A stretch of DNA of 64,000 bases, from contig NZ_FQUP01000003.1 in assembly GCF_900129325.1 (NCBI RefSeq), forward strand, positions 620,001-684,000, read 5' to 3'. The translations under genes and the position numbers were made by a program. Below, one piece after another: positions 1 to 9,868 of the stretch; the first letter of the stretch is position 1; each line of letters opens with the position of its first letter. Source of the DNA: Kaistia soli DSM 19436 (GTDB lineage: Bacteria; Pseudomonadota; Alphaproteobacteria; Rhizobiales; Kaistiaceae). The notes beneath the pieces were generated by a model. It did no database searches and had not been told where the DNA came from. It saw nothing but the letters and a program-made list of their open reading frames with translations.

Positions 1-110
1 ATGATCGATCCCGCGGCGAGCCCGAAGCGCGCCGCAGGATATCGCTCCTCGAGGACGGCTTCGGCGGCCGCGATAGCGGCCGCCCGGAGATCGCTCTGCC
101 TGTCATTCAT
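1..110 (-). CDS. N-terminal fragment of an unidentified protein (possible nucleotidyltransferase fold)
   Basis: Only the first 36 codons are inside the window; the gene runs off the left edge. The reading begins MNDRQSDLRAAA and ends FGLAAGSI. It starts 40 bases after the mgtE stop on the same strand, so it is probably the next gene of that transcript. An alanine-rich helix followed by an A-G-S-I stretch resembles the start of small nucleotidyltransferase-fold proteins, where a G-S motif precedes the metal-binding aspartates. Those aspartates would lie outside the window, so the family is a guess. That this is the start of a gene is inferred from position and reading frame. Confidence 0.4.
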   Translation of the reverse strand, partial: MNDRQSDLRAAAIAAAEAVLEERYPAARFGLAAGSI

Positions 111-150
111 CGTCTTTCGCCACGATTGTCGGAATGCTGCCCGTGCGCTT

Positions 151-1518
151 CTAGAGCAGCGTCCCGTGCAGGATCACCGATGCGATCGAGAAGTAGATTA
201 CGAGGCCGGTGACATCGACCAGCGTCGCGACGAAGGGCGCCGAGGCGCTGGCCGGATCGAAGCCGAGGCGCTTCAGCACGAACGGGAGCATCGACCCCGT
301 CATCGAGCCGAAGGTGACAATGCCGACGAGACCGGCGCCAACCGTGAGTGCGACCAGGAACCAGAACTGCCCGTAGTCGTGCAGGCCGAGCATTTGCCAG
401 GCGGTAATGCGTGCAAAGCCGAGCGTGCCGAGGACCAGGCCGAGCGAAAGGCCGCTCGGTAGCTCCCGCAGCGCCACACGCCACCAGTCGCGCAGCCGGA
501 TCTCGCCGAGTGCCAGCGCCCGGATGATCAGCGACGTCGCCTGCGAGCCCGAATTGCCGCCCGAGCTCATGATCAGCGGGATGAACAGCGTCAGCACGAT
601 CGCCTTTTCGAGCTCGGTCTCGAAATGCTGCATCGCTGTCGCCGTCAGCATCTCGCCGATGAACAGCGCCGACAGCCAGCCGGCGCGCTTCTTCATCATG
701 CGGAGGAAGCTGATCTCCATGTAGGGCTCGTCCAGCGCCTCCATGCCGCCGAACTTCTGCACATCCTCGGTGGTCTCCTGGAAGATGGCGTCGATGATGT
801 CGTCGACCGTGACGATGCCCACGACATGGTGGCGCTCGTCGACCACCGGGACGGCCAAAAGGTCGTATTTCGAGAAGAGACGCGCCGTCTCCTCCTGGTC
901 GGTCGTCGGGGTGACCGTGATCGGCCGGCTGTGGCGCGCGGCCGTCAGCACCGGCGCTGCCGGATCGGTCGTGATCAACCGGCGCAGCGTTGCGGTCTGC
1001 AGCAGCGCTCCGGTCTCGGGATGCAGCAGGCAGATCGTGTAGATCGTCTCCCGGCTCTTCTCGACCTGGCGGATATAGTCGAGCGTCGCAGCCACCGTCC
1101 AATTGGCGGGGACGCTCACCACTTCGGTCGTCATGATCGCGCCGGCGCTCCCCTCGGGATAGCGGGCAAGACGCGAGACGGCAGACCGTGTTTCATGGTC
1201 GAGACGGGCGATCAGGCGGGAGCGCTGCGGCTCATCGATCTCGCTGAGAAGATCGGTGGCGCGGTCGGCCGACATGCCGGACAGCAACTTGGCTGCCCGA
1301 TCGATCGGCATGCTGGAGACGACATCGGCCGCATCGTCGAATTCAGGCTGATCAAGCAGTTCGACCGCCCGATCATAGGGCAGGCCCGCCAGGACATCAG
1401 CGGCTTGATCAGGTTCCTGTTCGTTCAGATGCTCGACGACATCTGCAACATGGCCGTGCTGCAAATCGAGCACGACTTCGGGCGCATCCGCGCCGCGGAG
1501 GGCGTTGATTTCTTCCAT
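151..1518 (-). CDS. mgtE: Magnesium transporter MgtE (copy 1)
   Basis: Inner-membrane Mg2+ channel/transporter of 455 residues, the usual length. The order is classic: a helical MgtE_N domain at about 20-125, a CBS pair at about 130-250 that senses cytosolic Mg2+, then a five-helix membrane domain from about 280. The family signature GGNSGSQ lies at 320-326 in the pore region. The ATG at 1518 is preceded by a GAGG-type ribosome site. A second MgtE is encoded at 28820-30253; the two differ clearly in the N-terminal domain. No Mg2+ riboswitch was recognised in the 230 bases upstream. Confidence 0.95.
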   Translation of the reverse strand: MEEINALRGADAPEVVLDLQHGHVADVVEHLNEQEPDQAADVLAGLPYDRAVELLDQPEFDDAADVVSSMPIDRAAKLLSGMSADRATDLLSEIDEPQRSRLIARLDHETRSAVSRLARYPEGSAGAIMTTEVVSVPANWTVAATLDYIRQVEKSRETIYTICLLHPETGALLQTATLRRLITTDPAAPVLTAARHSRPITVTPTTDQEETARLFSKYDLLAVPVVDERHHVVGIVTVDDIIDAIFQETTEDVQKFGGMEALDEPYMEISFLRMMKKRAGWLSALFIGEMLTATAMQHFETELEKAIVLTLFIPLIMSSGGNSGSQATSLIIRALALGEIRLRDWWRVALRELPSGLSLGLVLGTLGFARITAWQMLGLHDYGQFWFLVALTVGAGLVGIVTFGSMTGSMLPFVLKRLGFDPASASAPFVATLVDVTGLVIYFSIASVILHGTLL

Positions 1519-1748
1519 GACTCACCTCATTGCGGCCGGCCGCCGGGCCGGTCACGGTGAGCCGATCGGACGAGCGATCAGGCCGTGAGGGCCACGGGCG
1601 GCAGACTCAATCGACTTCGACTGTCGCTTGGCATTTCGTCCTGCGGGTTCAGTTGAACGGCCTTGAAACAGGGGCCGTACAGCCAAGCTGGGTGCGCCAA
1701 AGAGGCTGTTAGGTCAAGTGAATTTCCGTTAGGCCGCCTGCGGCATCC

Positions 1749-2189
1749 TTACCGGAGCGCGACGAGGACAGAGCCGGTCGCGATGAGGAGAATGCCCAGC
1801 CAGTTGCGCGGCGAAAGCCGCTCGCCGAGCAGCACGACGCCAGCGATTGCGACCAGCACGACGCTAAGCTTGTCGACCGGCGCGACGCGGGCGGCATCGC
1901 CAAGTTTCAGGGCGCGGAAATAGCAGAGCCAGGAGGCGCCCGTGGCGAATCCTGAGAGCACGAGAAACGCGTAGCTCCTGGAGGAGACCGTTCCGAAGGG
2001 CTGCCACTGGCCGGTCACGGTCAGGATGAAGGCAACAGTCATCAGGATGACGATCGTGCGGATGAAGGTCGCGAAGTCAGATCCGACATTCTCCACGCCG
2101 ATCTTCGCGAAGATTGCCGTCATCGCCGCGAAGAGCGCCGACAAGAATGCCCAGAAGGGCCATGAGACCAGAACCGCCTTCATGGACAC
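1749..2189 (-). CDS. Half-size EamA/DMT-family membrane protein
   Basis: Small hydrophobic protein of 146 residues with about five transmembrane segments. It carries one EamA domain instead of the usual two, so it would have to dimerise to form a ten-helix transporter. The C-terminal part (KLSVVLVAIAGVVLLGERL, then W-LGILLIATGSVLVAL) is a typical EamA ending. EamA proteins export small metabolites, but the substrate cannot be read from sequence. ATG codons at 2189 and 2183 are both possible starts. It follows PBP1A on the same strand with a 28-base gap. Confidence 0.85.
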   Translation of the reverse strand: MSMKAVLVSWPFWAFLSALFAAMTAIFAKIGVENVGSDFATFIRTIVILMTVAFILTVTGQWQPFGTVSSRSYAFLVLSGFATGASWLCYFRALKLGDAARVAPVDKLSVVLVAIAGVVLLGERLSPRNWLGILLIATGSVLVALR

Positions 2190-2217
2190 CTTCCGCGCTG
2201 AAGCTGTGCCTCACGCT

Positions 2218-4641
2218 CTAGTAGAGGCCGCCCGTTCCCGACATAATCGCGCGGTCGGACTCGCTCGACACCGTGCCGCCATCCGAGGAACCGATGACCG
2301 AATAGGTGTCGGCAGGACCCGTGCCCGGCTTGAAGGCTTCCATGATGGTGCCCGGCGCATCCGGCGGGGCACGCATGCCGGTCCGGCGGTCAATCGAAAC
2401 CAGCGTCAGGCCTTCCGGCATGCGGAACGGAATTGCCGGCTTGTCGGCGAGCGCGAGTTTGAAGAACTCGGTCGCGATCGGCGCCGCGACCTCGCCGCCC
2501 GTCATGCCCTTGCCCATCGGGCGCGGATTATCGTAGCCGATGAAGACGCCAACGACGAGATCCGGCGAATAACCGATGAACCAGGCGTCCTTATAGTCGT
2601 TAGAGGTGCCGGTCTTGCCGGCGATCGGCTTGCCGACCTGCTTGACCACGGTGGCCGTGCCGCGCTGGACCACGCCTTCCAGCATCGACGTGATCTGGTA
2701 AGCGGTCATCGGATCGAGAACCTGCTCGCGGTTGTCGGTGACGACGGGTTCGTCCTGATTGTGCCAGCCGTCGGCGTCGCAGCCTTCGCAGACTCGCTCT
2801 TCATGCTTGAAGATCGTCTTGCCGAAACGATCCTGGATGCGATCGATCAGCGTCGGTTTGACCTGCCGGCCGCCATTGGCGAACACCGAATAGCCGGCGA
2901 CCATCCGCATCACCGTGGTCTCGGTGGCGCCGAGCGCGTTGGGAAGGAACGGCCCGAGATTGTCGTAGACGCCGAAGCGCTTGGCATATTCGGCGACCAG
3001 CGGCATCCCCATATCCTGCGCGAGCCGGACGGTCATGACGTTTCGCGACTGCTCAATGCCGGTGCGAAGCGTCGAAGGACCGTAAAACTTCTGCGCATAG
3101 TTCTCCGGCCGCCACATCGGCTGACCGAAGCCCGGATCGATCTCAATCGGCGCGTCGAGCACCACCGAGGACGGTGTGTAGCCGTTGTCGAGCGCAGCGG
3201 CATAGACGAAGGGCTTGAACGAGGAACCCGGCTGGCGCTGCGCCTGCGTCGCACGATTGAACTCGCTCTCCGCATAGGAGAACCCGCCGTCCATCGCCAG
3301 CACGCGGCCGGTATGGGGGTCCATGACAACCATGGCGCCCTCGATCTCCGGCACCTGGTGCAGGCGATAGGCCCCGGGCTTGCCATCGGCAGGCTCGACA
3401 TAGATGACGTCGCCGACCTTCAGAACATTGTCGACCGACCGCTTACTGCCGAGCGCCCATTTCATCTCGGACGCGGGAATGACGCCGGTCTCGCGCTCGG
3501 CGAGCAGCTTGCCCGTGTCGCCACGTCCCGGCTGCAACCCGATCTCCGCCTCGGTCTTGTTGACCGCGGTTACGATGGCAAGGCGCCATTCATAGACGTC
3601 GGAAAGTGGCGTGACGGTGCCGACGGCCGCGCCCCAGTCGTCGCCGAGCGGCAGGTTCTTGACCGGACCACGCCAGCCGCGATCCTCATCGAAGGCGATG
3701 AGGCCGTTCATCAGCGACTGCCGCGCCATGACCTGCATGGCCGGATCGAGCGACGTACGAACCGAGAGGCCGCCGTCATAGAGCGCCTTCTCGCCATAGA
3801 TCTGCAGCAGCTGGCGGCGCACTTCCTCGACGTAATAATCGGCGGCGAAGATATGCGGGCTGGCGATGCGCGTCTTGACGCCAAGCGGCTGCGCCTTGGC
3901 AGCGGCACCCTCATCGGCCGTCGCGTAGCCGTTCTCGACCATACGGTCGATCACCCAGTTACGGCGCTCGATGGCACGCTCGGGATAGCGGAATGGATTG
4001 TAGTTGTTCGGGCCCTTGGGCAGCGCCGCGAGATAGGCGGCTTCGGACAGCGTCAGCTCGTGCACCGACTTGTCGAAATAGCTGAGCGAGGCCGCGGCGA
4101 CGCCATAGGATCCGAGGCCGAGAAAGATCTCGTTCAGGTACAGCTCGAGAATCTTGTCCTTGGAATTGGCCTGCTCGATGCGCAGCGACAGGATCGCTTC
4201 CTTGATCTTGCGATCGATGGTGCGCTCGTTGGTCAAAAGGAAATTCTTGGCAACCTGCTGCGTGATGGTCGAGGCGCCAATCATGCGGCCGTTCGACGAC
4301 AAGGCGGCGACGTTCTGCAGGCCAGCGCGCATGATCCCGACATAATCGAGACCTGAATGCTGGTAGAAATTCTTGTCTTCTGCCGAGATGAAGGCAGCCT
4401 TCACCCGATCCGGAATCGCCTGGATCGGCAGATAGAGCCGCCGCTCATGCGCATATTCCTGCACGAGCTGCCCATCCGCAGCGTGGATACGCGTCATCAC
4501 GGGCGGCTCGTATTTCGCGAGCACTTCCACGGATGGAAGTCCGCCCGTCAGACCCGAAACATACCAGGCCACACCTGCTGCAACCACCAAGAAGAACACG
4601 GCGCCTATCCCGAATAAATAGCCGATCAGTCGCAGAAACAT
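2218..4641 (-). CDS. mrcA: Penicillin-binding protein 1A, bifunctional peptidoglycan synthase
   Basis: Class A PBP of 807 residues that polymerises lipid II and cross-links the stem peptides in the periplasm. A single membrane anchor lies at about 7-28. The GT51 domain follows, with the catalytic glutamate in EDKNF (E88) and the GASTITQQ motif at 122-129. The transpeptidase domain has SxxK at 473-476, SRN at 532-534 and KTGT at 676-679. All catalytic residues are present. The start has a GGAG site about ten bases upstream. It lies downstream of the amidase gene on the same strand, a conserved alphaproteobacterial neighbourhood for cell-wall growth and splitting. Confidence 0.96.
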   Translation of the reverse strand: MFLRLIGYLFGIGAVFFLVVAAGVAWYVSGLTGGLPSVEVLAKYEPPVMTRIHAADGQLVQEYAHERRLYLPIQAIPDRVKAAFISAEDKNFYQHSGLDYVGIMRAGLQNVAALSSNGRMIGASTITQQVAKNFLLTNERTIDRKIKEAILSLRIEQANSKDKILELYLNEIFLGLGSYGVAAASLSYFDKSVHELTLSEAAYLAALPKGPNNYNPFRYPERAIERRNWVIDRMVENGYATADEGAAAKAQPLGVKTRIASPHIFAADYYVEEVRRQLLQIYGEKALYDGGLSVRTSLDPAMQVMARQSLMNGLIAFDEDRGWRGPVKNLPLGDDWGAAVGTVTPLSDVYEWRLAIVTAVNKTEAEIGLQPGRGDTGKLLAERETGVIPASEMKWALGSKRSVDNVLKVGDVIYVEPADGKPGAYRLHQVPEIEGAMVVMDPHTGRVLAMDGGFSYAESEFNRATQAQRQPGSSFKPFVYAAALDNGYTPSSVVLDAPIEIDPGFGQPMWRPENYAQKFYGPSTLRTGIEQSRNVMTVRLAQDMGMPLVAEYAKRFGVYDNLGPFLPNALGATETTVMRMVAGYSVFANGGRQVKPTLIDRIQDRFGKTIFKHEERVCEGCDADGWHNQDEPVVTDNREQVLDPMTAYQITSMLEGVVQRGTATVVKQVGKPIAGKTGTSNDYKDAWFIGYSPDLVVGVFIGYDNPRPMGKGMTGGEVAAPIATEFFKLALADKPAIPFRMPEGLTLVSIDRRTGMRAPPDAPGTIMEAFKPGTGPADTYSVIGSSDGGTVSSESDRAIMSGTGGLY

Positions 4642-4952
4642 GTCGTTTGCGATCTCCGTTGGCCCGCCATCATCGGCATTTCTGCTGAGCCGATGGGCGT
4701 GCCCCGGTCAGAAACCCATTCTGTCGCCCGGAAGCCGCCGCTCCGCGAACTGTCGCTTCGTCACAAAGCCCGCCGGCCTGGATCTCGCGGCATCGACATC
4801 TCTGCCCTGCCCCGCATTCTCATACATAGTATCGAACGCGGTTTCGATAGACCCTCGCAAAGCGTTCTTCCAGTTGATTTGTGGAGATTGTGGGGCGCTG
4901 GCCGGGTAACGACACGCGCCGGCGGCCGGCGTTGTGTCCGCGCAACAGCCGC
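4642..4952. other. Intergenic gap between the amidase and PBP1A genes
   Basis: This stretch of 311 bases separates two genes on the minus strand. No protein with a recognisable family, no tRNA and no strong hairpin was seen. It presumably carries the PBP1A promoter and leader. Confidence 0.5.
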
Positions 4953-6245
4953 TCACTGCTCGACCGTCGCTGGATCGATCGATCCGGTCGTGGTCTGGGC
5001 AACGCGCAGGCGGAAATAGTTATCGACCGCGCGCGTCATCGCATCGGCCGTCTTGTCGCGCCAGGCATCCGAGGTCAGGAGCTTCTCATCGTCCTGGTTG
5101 GAGAGATAGCCAAGCTCGACGAGCGCCGAGGGAACGTCAGGCGCCTTCAGGACCATGAAGCCGGCCTGCTGGTGCGCATGCTTGAAGAGCCGCACGTTAG
5201 GCTTCAGTTCCTTGATCATGTTGCGGGCAAAGACGACCGCGAAATTCTTCGTCTCGCGCCGCGCGAGATCGATCAGGATGTCCGAGACCTCGCTGGTGTC
5301 TTCGGTGACGGCGACGCCGGCCAGGATATCGGACTTGTTTTCCGATTCGGCGATTTGGGCCGCCATCTTGTCCGAGGCGCGATCGGAGAGCGTGTAGATC
5401 GTCGCCCCCCTGACATCCTCGCCCCAGAATGAATCGGCGTGAATGGAGACGAAAAGGTCCGCGTGGTGGCTGCGGGCGAAGGCGACGCGTCCGCCGAGCG
5501 AGATGAAGCTGTCGTCGGACCGTGTCATCAGGACCTCGTAGCGTCCGCTCGCCTCCAGCTTCTTGGCGACGGTCTTCGCAAATGCGAGGACGACATTCTT
5601 TTCAAGCGTGCCGGACTTCGCGATGGCACCCGAATCGATGCCGCCATGGCCAGGATCGATGACGACGCGAAGCCGCCCGTCGGAGGGCGGAGGTACGGGG
5701 GGAGCGCTGGCGGCGACGGCTTCCTGCTCCTTGTCGCGATAGAGCCGGACAGCTGAGGCGAAGCTCTCGCGGCTCGTCGGCACGAGATCCACAACCAACT
5801 TCGCCGACTGCCCGTCGGCAGGCGGCAATACGAAGGACTTGTCGATGGCGACGGGCGCATTGACGTCGAGCACGATGCGCGACTTGCCGGCCGAGATCTG
5901 TCCGAAGCGGAAGGCCGAAACGAGGCCCTTGCCGTCATGCCCCGTTCCTTCCGGCAAGGCGAAGCCGACACCGGGCAGATCAATGACGACGCGATCCGGC
6001 TCATCGAGCGGAAACACTGCGAATGTCGTTGTATCAGTAAGATCCATGACGAAACGCGTGCGCGCGCCGTCGCCGACGACCCTGGCATCATGTGCGACCA
6101 GCGTAGTGGCAGGCACCGACAGCCCCCCCTCGTCGGCAGCCGCGGCCGGACCGGGAAAAGCGCCGACCAGCAGCGCCAGCAGCGCCGTCACGCGGAGAAG
6201 CGGCGCAATGCACCGGCTCTGATAGGTTGTCAGTTTCAGCAGCAT
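4953..6245 (-). CDS. amiC: N-acetylmuramoyl-L-alanine amidase with AMIN domain
   Basis: Periplasmic zinc amidase of 430 residues that cuts the bond between muramic acid and the stem peptide and helps daughter-cell separation. An export signal ends near residue 37 (PAAAA). An AMIN domain at about 47-155 targets the enzyme to peptidoglycan or the septum. A linker rich in P and A leads to the Amidase_3 domain at about 190-420. The zinc and catalytic residues are visible: H200 in DPGHGG, E215, H269 in SIHAD and E377 in VELGYLSN. It is transcribed divergently from rne, a pairing common in alphaproteobacteria. Confidence 0.94.
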   Translation of the reverse strand: MLLKLTTYQSRCIAPLLRVTALLALLVGAFPGPAAAADEGGLSVPATTLVAHDARVVGDGARTRFVMDLTDTTTFAVFPLDEPDRVVIDLPGVGFALPEGTGHDGKGLVSAFRFGQISAGKSRIVLDVNAPVAIDKSFVLPPADGQSAKLVVDLVPTSRESFASAVRLYRDKEQEAVAASAPPVPPPSDGRLRVVIDPGHGGIDSGAIAKSGTLEKNVVLAFAKTVAKKLEASGRYEVLMTRSDDSFISLGGRVAFARSHHADLFVSIHADSFWGEDVRGATIYTLSDRASDKMAAQIAESENKSDILAGVAVTEDTSEVSDILIDLARRETKNFAVVFARNMIKELKPNVRLFKHAHQQAGFMVLKAPDVPSALVELGYLSNQDDEKLLTSDAWRDKTADAMTRAVDNYFRLRVAQTTTGSIDPATVEQ

Positions 6246-6962
6246 GCCATTCGTTCGATCGTCACCTGCCCGCCCCGTCTTTACGGTCTGTAGACGATTA
6301 GGCTGGATTGGTTAACTGCGCATTAAGTCTTTGATGCCGCACCCGCCAGCGTCTTTCGTCTCGGGAAAAGGAAGGGATGCTTTCCCCTCTTGCCCACAGA
6401 TTATGCACTGCGGAGGCTGCTGCCGCGATGCGGTCAAGAGTCTTGCACAGACTCGCCGTCTTCCATACAAGGGGACTACGGAATTCATCCTCCGCCCGGA
6501 CGGTCGCCTAGCGCGACACTCCGGCATGATGCGATGGGACGATCGAGGCGAACCGGCACAATCAGCCAGGTAGCCGGCTGAGCGTTCCGCGATCAGTTCG
6601 GTGCTCGGTCGTTGGATGGGACAGGCATCCTCGCCGCGCATGGTCGAACCCGTGACCTTTAGCGCCAGAGTGGCCTGCAACTTGCGGCTTCAGGACGATC
6701 CGTGCCTGAGGCCGACCCTTGGCGGCTCGGCCTCCGCGCCGCCTGAATGAACAGGCTCGAAGCGCGTACCCATGTCTTTGCCGCATCTTCCTCGTTCCGC
6801 TGCCTTTGACCCGGCCATCGCCGGCGCGGCAGCGTCAACGGGTGCGGCGTCGGGCGGCGCAATCATTTTCATCCCCAATGATGGCTCTCGCGCAGCACGC
6901 GCGGCATCGGCGCAATGCGCCGGCCGCAGCGTGGAGCGCCGGAGTCATGGAGACATTCCGCC
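6246..6962. other. Long gene-free leader between amiC and rne
   Basis: About 717 bases without a convincing gene separate the divergent amiC and rne. Short open frames here lack recognisable domains and overlap on both strands, so I treat them as chance. In several bacteria RNase E controls its own synthesis by cutting a long 5' untranslated leader, and this gap could serve that role. I could not recognise a specific structure or a small RNA in it. Confidence 0.5.
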
Positions 6963-9803
6963 ATGGCCAACAAGATGCTCATCGATGCCACCCACCCGGA
7001 GGAGACCCGGGTCGTGGTGGTCCGCGGCAGCCGGGTCGAGGAATTCGACTTCGAATCCGCGTCGCGCAAGCAGCTGCGCGGCAATATCTATCTCGCCAAG
7101 GTAACGCGGGTCGAACCCTCGCTTCAGGCGGCCTTCGTCGAATATGGCGGCAACCGCCACGGCTTCCTCGCCTTCTCGGAAATCCATCCGGACTACTATC
7201 AGATCCCGGTTGCCGACCGGCAGGCGTTGATCGAGGCCGAAGAGCAGGAAGAGCGCGAGGCCGACGAGCGCGCCGCCCGCCAGCAGGCGCGGCGCCAGCA
7301 GCGCGGCCGTCCGGCCAGCGCCAAGAGCGAGAGCGTTTCGGCTGAACCCACAGAGGGCGCCGAACACCATGACGGCGAGCACGCCGCGACCGAGGGTTCG
7401 TCCCCGGACGAACACGAGACCATTTCCGCCGCCGAAGACGTGAGCGAGGCGCCGCGGGCCCCCGCTGAAGCGTCATCCGACGAGCATGAGGCGCCGGCGT
7501 CCGAGGACAATGGCGGCGACAGCTTCGCGCATCTCGAGGCGCCGGCCTCCGACCACAGCGTCGAGGAAATCGGCCACGACGAGGAAGAAGAGAATCCCGA
7601 GGACGCCGTCGAGTCGGTCGGCGCCGAGGACGCGCTCGAGGAATTGCCCGAGCGTCGCCGCGCCCGCGCCCGGCAGTACAAGATCCAGGAAGTCATCAAG
7701 CGCCGCCAGGTCTTGCTCGTTCAGGTCGTCAAGGAAGAGCGTGGCAACAAGGGCGCCGCGCTCACCACCTATCTGTCGCTCGCCGGCCGCTATTCGGTTC
7801 TGATGCCGAACACCGCGCGTGGCGGCGGCATCTCGCGCAAGATCACCAACACGGCCGACCGCAAGCGCCTCAAGGAAGTCGCCCAGGATCTCGACGTGCC
7901 GGAAGGCATGGGCGTCATCCTGCGCACGGCCGGCGCCTCGCGCACCAAGGCCGAGGTCAAGCGCGACTTCGAATATCTGCTGCGCCTTTGGGAGAATGTG
8001 CGCGAGCTGACGCTGCGCTCGGCGGCGCCGACCCTCGTCTATGAGGAAGGCAGCCTGATCAAGCGCTCCATCCGCGACCTCTACAACAAGGACATCGACG
8101 AGGTTCTCGTCGCCGGCGACGACGGCTATCGCGAGGCCAAAGACTTCATGCGCATGCTCATGCCGAGCCATGCCAAGAATGTTCAGCCCTATCGCGAGAC
8201 GCAGCCGATCTTCGCGCGCTATGGCATCGAGACACAACTCGACGCGATGTTCTCGCCGCAGGTGACACTGAAGTCCGGCGGCTATCTTGTCATCAACCAG
8301 ACCGAGGCGCTGGTCGCCATCGACGTCAATTCAGGACGGTCGACGCGCGAGCACAATATCGAAGACACCGCCTACCAGACCAATCTGGAGGCGGCCGAAG
8401 AGGTCGCCCGCCAGTTGCGCCTGCGCGATCTCGCCGGCCTCATCGTGATCGATTTCATCGACATGGAGGAGAAGCGGAACAACCGCGCCGTCGAGAACAA
8501 GCTGAAGACGGCCCTCAAGAATGATCGCGCGCGCATCCAGGTCGGCCGGATCTCGCATTTCGGCCTGATGGAGATGTCGCGCCAGCGCATCCGCACCGGC
8601 GTTGTCGAGAGCTCGATGGAGGTGTGCCCGCACTGCCATGGCACCGGCCATGTCCGCGCGCCGGCTTCCGTCGCCCTCCATGTGCTGCGCTCGGTCGAAG
8701 ACACGCTCCTCAAGGGCGCCACGCACGATCTCATCATCCGCACCCGCACGGCGGTGGCGCTCTATATTCTCAACCAGAAGCGCGGCCATCTCGCCGAGAT
8801 TGAAGAGCGCTTCGGCATCGCGATCACCGTGCTGGCCGACGACGCCGTGACGGCCGCGACGCACTACACTGTCGAGCGCGGCGAGCCCGTCGTTCCCCGC
8901 GAGATGCCGGTGCGTGACGCTCGCGCGATCGTGCAGCCCGATTCGATCGAGCCGGATGACGAGGTCGAGATCGACGAGCCGGTCGAGAGCGAGGAAGCCG
9001 AGAGCGAGGCCGAGAGCGAAAAGCCGGCTGGCGCCCAGGACGATGCCGGCGGTCGGCGCAAGCGCCGTCGCCGTCGCCGTCGGCGGAGCGGTGATGCGCC
9101 GCGCGATGGCCAGTCTGAAGGCCAGCATGAGGGCGAGGATGATCACGAGGACGGCGAAGAAGGCGAGGACGCTGTTGCGGCTCCCGCTACTGAGTCGGCC
9201 GAAGGCGATGACGAGGCCGAAGCCGGCGAGAGCGGCGAAGGCGAAGGCACCGATGCCGAAAATGAGGCCAAGCGTCGCCGTCGTCGCGGCCGTCGCGGCG
9301 GTCGTCGTGGTCGGCGCGAGAATGGCGAAGGCGTTGCCGCCGAGGGCGAGGTCGAGACCACGTCCGACGCTGCCCAGCCGGGCTTCGACGCGGATCAGCC
9401 GCGGCTCGAACTTGATGAGACGGGCGAACTCCAGTCGACGATCTATGTCGAGGACGAGCCCGAGGGCATCCGCGACATCGATCCGGAGGATGCCGGCGAG
9501 CGTCTGATTGCCCGCGATGTCCCGGTTGCCGACATTGCCGAGTATGAGGCGCCGTTGTTCGACGATATCGACGACGAGCCGGCGCTGGACATGCCGGAAG
9601 TCGGCGACGACGAGGATGACGAGCCCGAAGACGAGACGTCGGATCTCCGTGTGATCGACGAAGACTCGATCGAGGAAGCCGAAGGCCCGCAGGAGCCTGA
9701 CGAATCGGTCGTGCCGCCGGATGCGCCGAGCGACCCGGTCTCCGACACGGTCGAAGAAGACACGCGGCCGAAGCGCGTTGGATGGTGGCGCCGCCGCAGC
9801 TGA
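6963..9803 (+). CDS. rne: Ribonuclease E
   Basis: Endoribonuclease of 946 residues that starts mRNA decay and processes rRNA and tRNA precursors. The start MANKMLIDATHPEET is the family's usual beginning; an in-frame ATG 48 bases upstream was rejected, and GGAG precedes the chosen start. The S1 RNA-binding region begins near 36 and is interrupted by a very acidic insertion at about 92-238. The catalytic core follows, with DVNSGR, DFIDMEE and the zinc-link CPHC at 555-558. The C-terminal 300 residues are disordered, with arginine clusters near 698 and 780 alternating with acidic blocks, and end in a VGWWRRRS tail. Such tails scaffold degradosome partners. Confidence 0.96.
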   Translation: MANKMLIDATHPEETRVVVVRGSRVEEFDFESASRKQLRGNIYLAKVTRVEPSLQAAFVEYGGNRHGFLAFSEIHPDYYQIPVADRQALIEAEEQEEREADERAARQQARRQQRGRPASAKSESVSAEPTEGAEHHDGEHAATEGSSPDEHETISAAEDVSEAPRAPAEASSDEHEAPASEDNGGDSFAHLEAPASDHSVEEIGHDEEEENPEDAVESVGAEDALEELPERRRARARQYKIQEVIKRRQVLLVQVVKEERGNKGAALTTYLSLAGRYSVLMPNTARGGGISRKITNTADRKRLKEVAQDLDVPEGMGVILRTAGASRTKAEVKRDFEYLLRLWENVRELTLRSAAPTLVYEEGSLIKRSIRDLYNKDIDEVLVAGDDGYREAKDFMRMLMPSHAKNVQPYRETQPIFARYGIETQLDAMFSPQVTLKSGGYLVINQTEALVAIDVNSGRSTREHNIEDTAYQTNLEAAEEVARQLRLRDLAGLIVIDFIDMEEKRNNRAVENKLKTALKNDRARIQVGRISHFGLMEMSRQRIRTGVVESSMEVCPHCHGTGHVRAPASVALHVLRSVEDTLLKGATHDLIIRTRTAVALYILNQKRGHLAEIEERFGIAITVLADDAVTAATHYTVERGEPVVPREMPVRDARAIVQPDSIEPDDEVEIDEPVESEEAESEAESEKPAGAQDDAGGRRKRRRRRRRRSGDAPRDGQSEGQHEGEDDHEDGEEGEDAVAAPATESAEGDDEAEAGESGEGEGTDAENEAKRRRRRGRRGGRRGRRENGEGVAAEGEVETTSDAAQPGFDADQPRLELDETGELQSTIYVEDEPEGIRDIDPEDAGERLIARDVPVADIAEYEAPLFDDIDDEPALDMPEVGDDEDDEPEDETSDLRVIDEDSIEEAEGPQEPDESVVPPDAPSDPVSDTVEEDTRPKRVGWWRRRS

Positions 9804-9834
9804 GCGGTTCGCAACAGCGCCTAGAAAATGAATG

Positions 9835-9866
9835 AAGGGCCCGGCAATGCCGGGCCCTTCTCTTTT
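9835..9866. terminator. Bidirectional intrinsic terminator between rne and ohr
   Basis: An 11-base-pair GC-rich stem (AAGGGCCCGGC with its complement) around the loop AAT is followed by a T-rich run on the plus strand (TCTCTTTT). It lies between the convergent rne and ohr genes and fits a shared rho-independent terminator. Confidence 0.85.
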
Positions 9867-9868
9867 CG

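Noticed and set aside
107-1102. Second minus-strand frame inside mgtE copy 1
   Set aside because: It is an out-of-frame shadow of mgtE with no domain of its own.
2026-4356. Open frame of 776 codons antisense to PBP1A
   Set aside because: No domain, low-complexity arginine-rich reading, and it covers a gene with all catalytic motifs intact.
6312-6862. Short open frames in the rne leader
   Set aside because: Several overlap on both strands, none has a good ribosome site with a domain, and composition is not gene-like.
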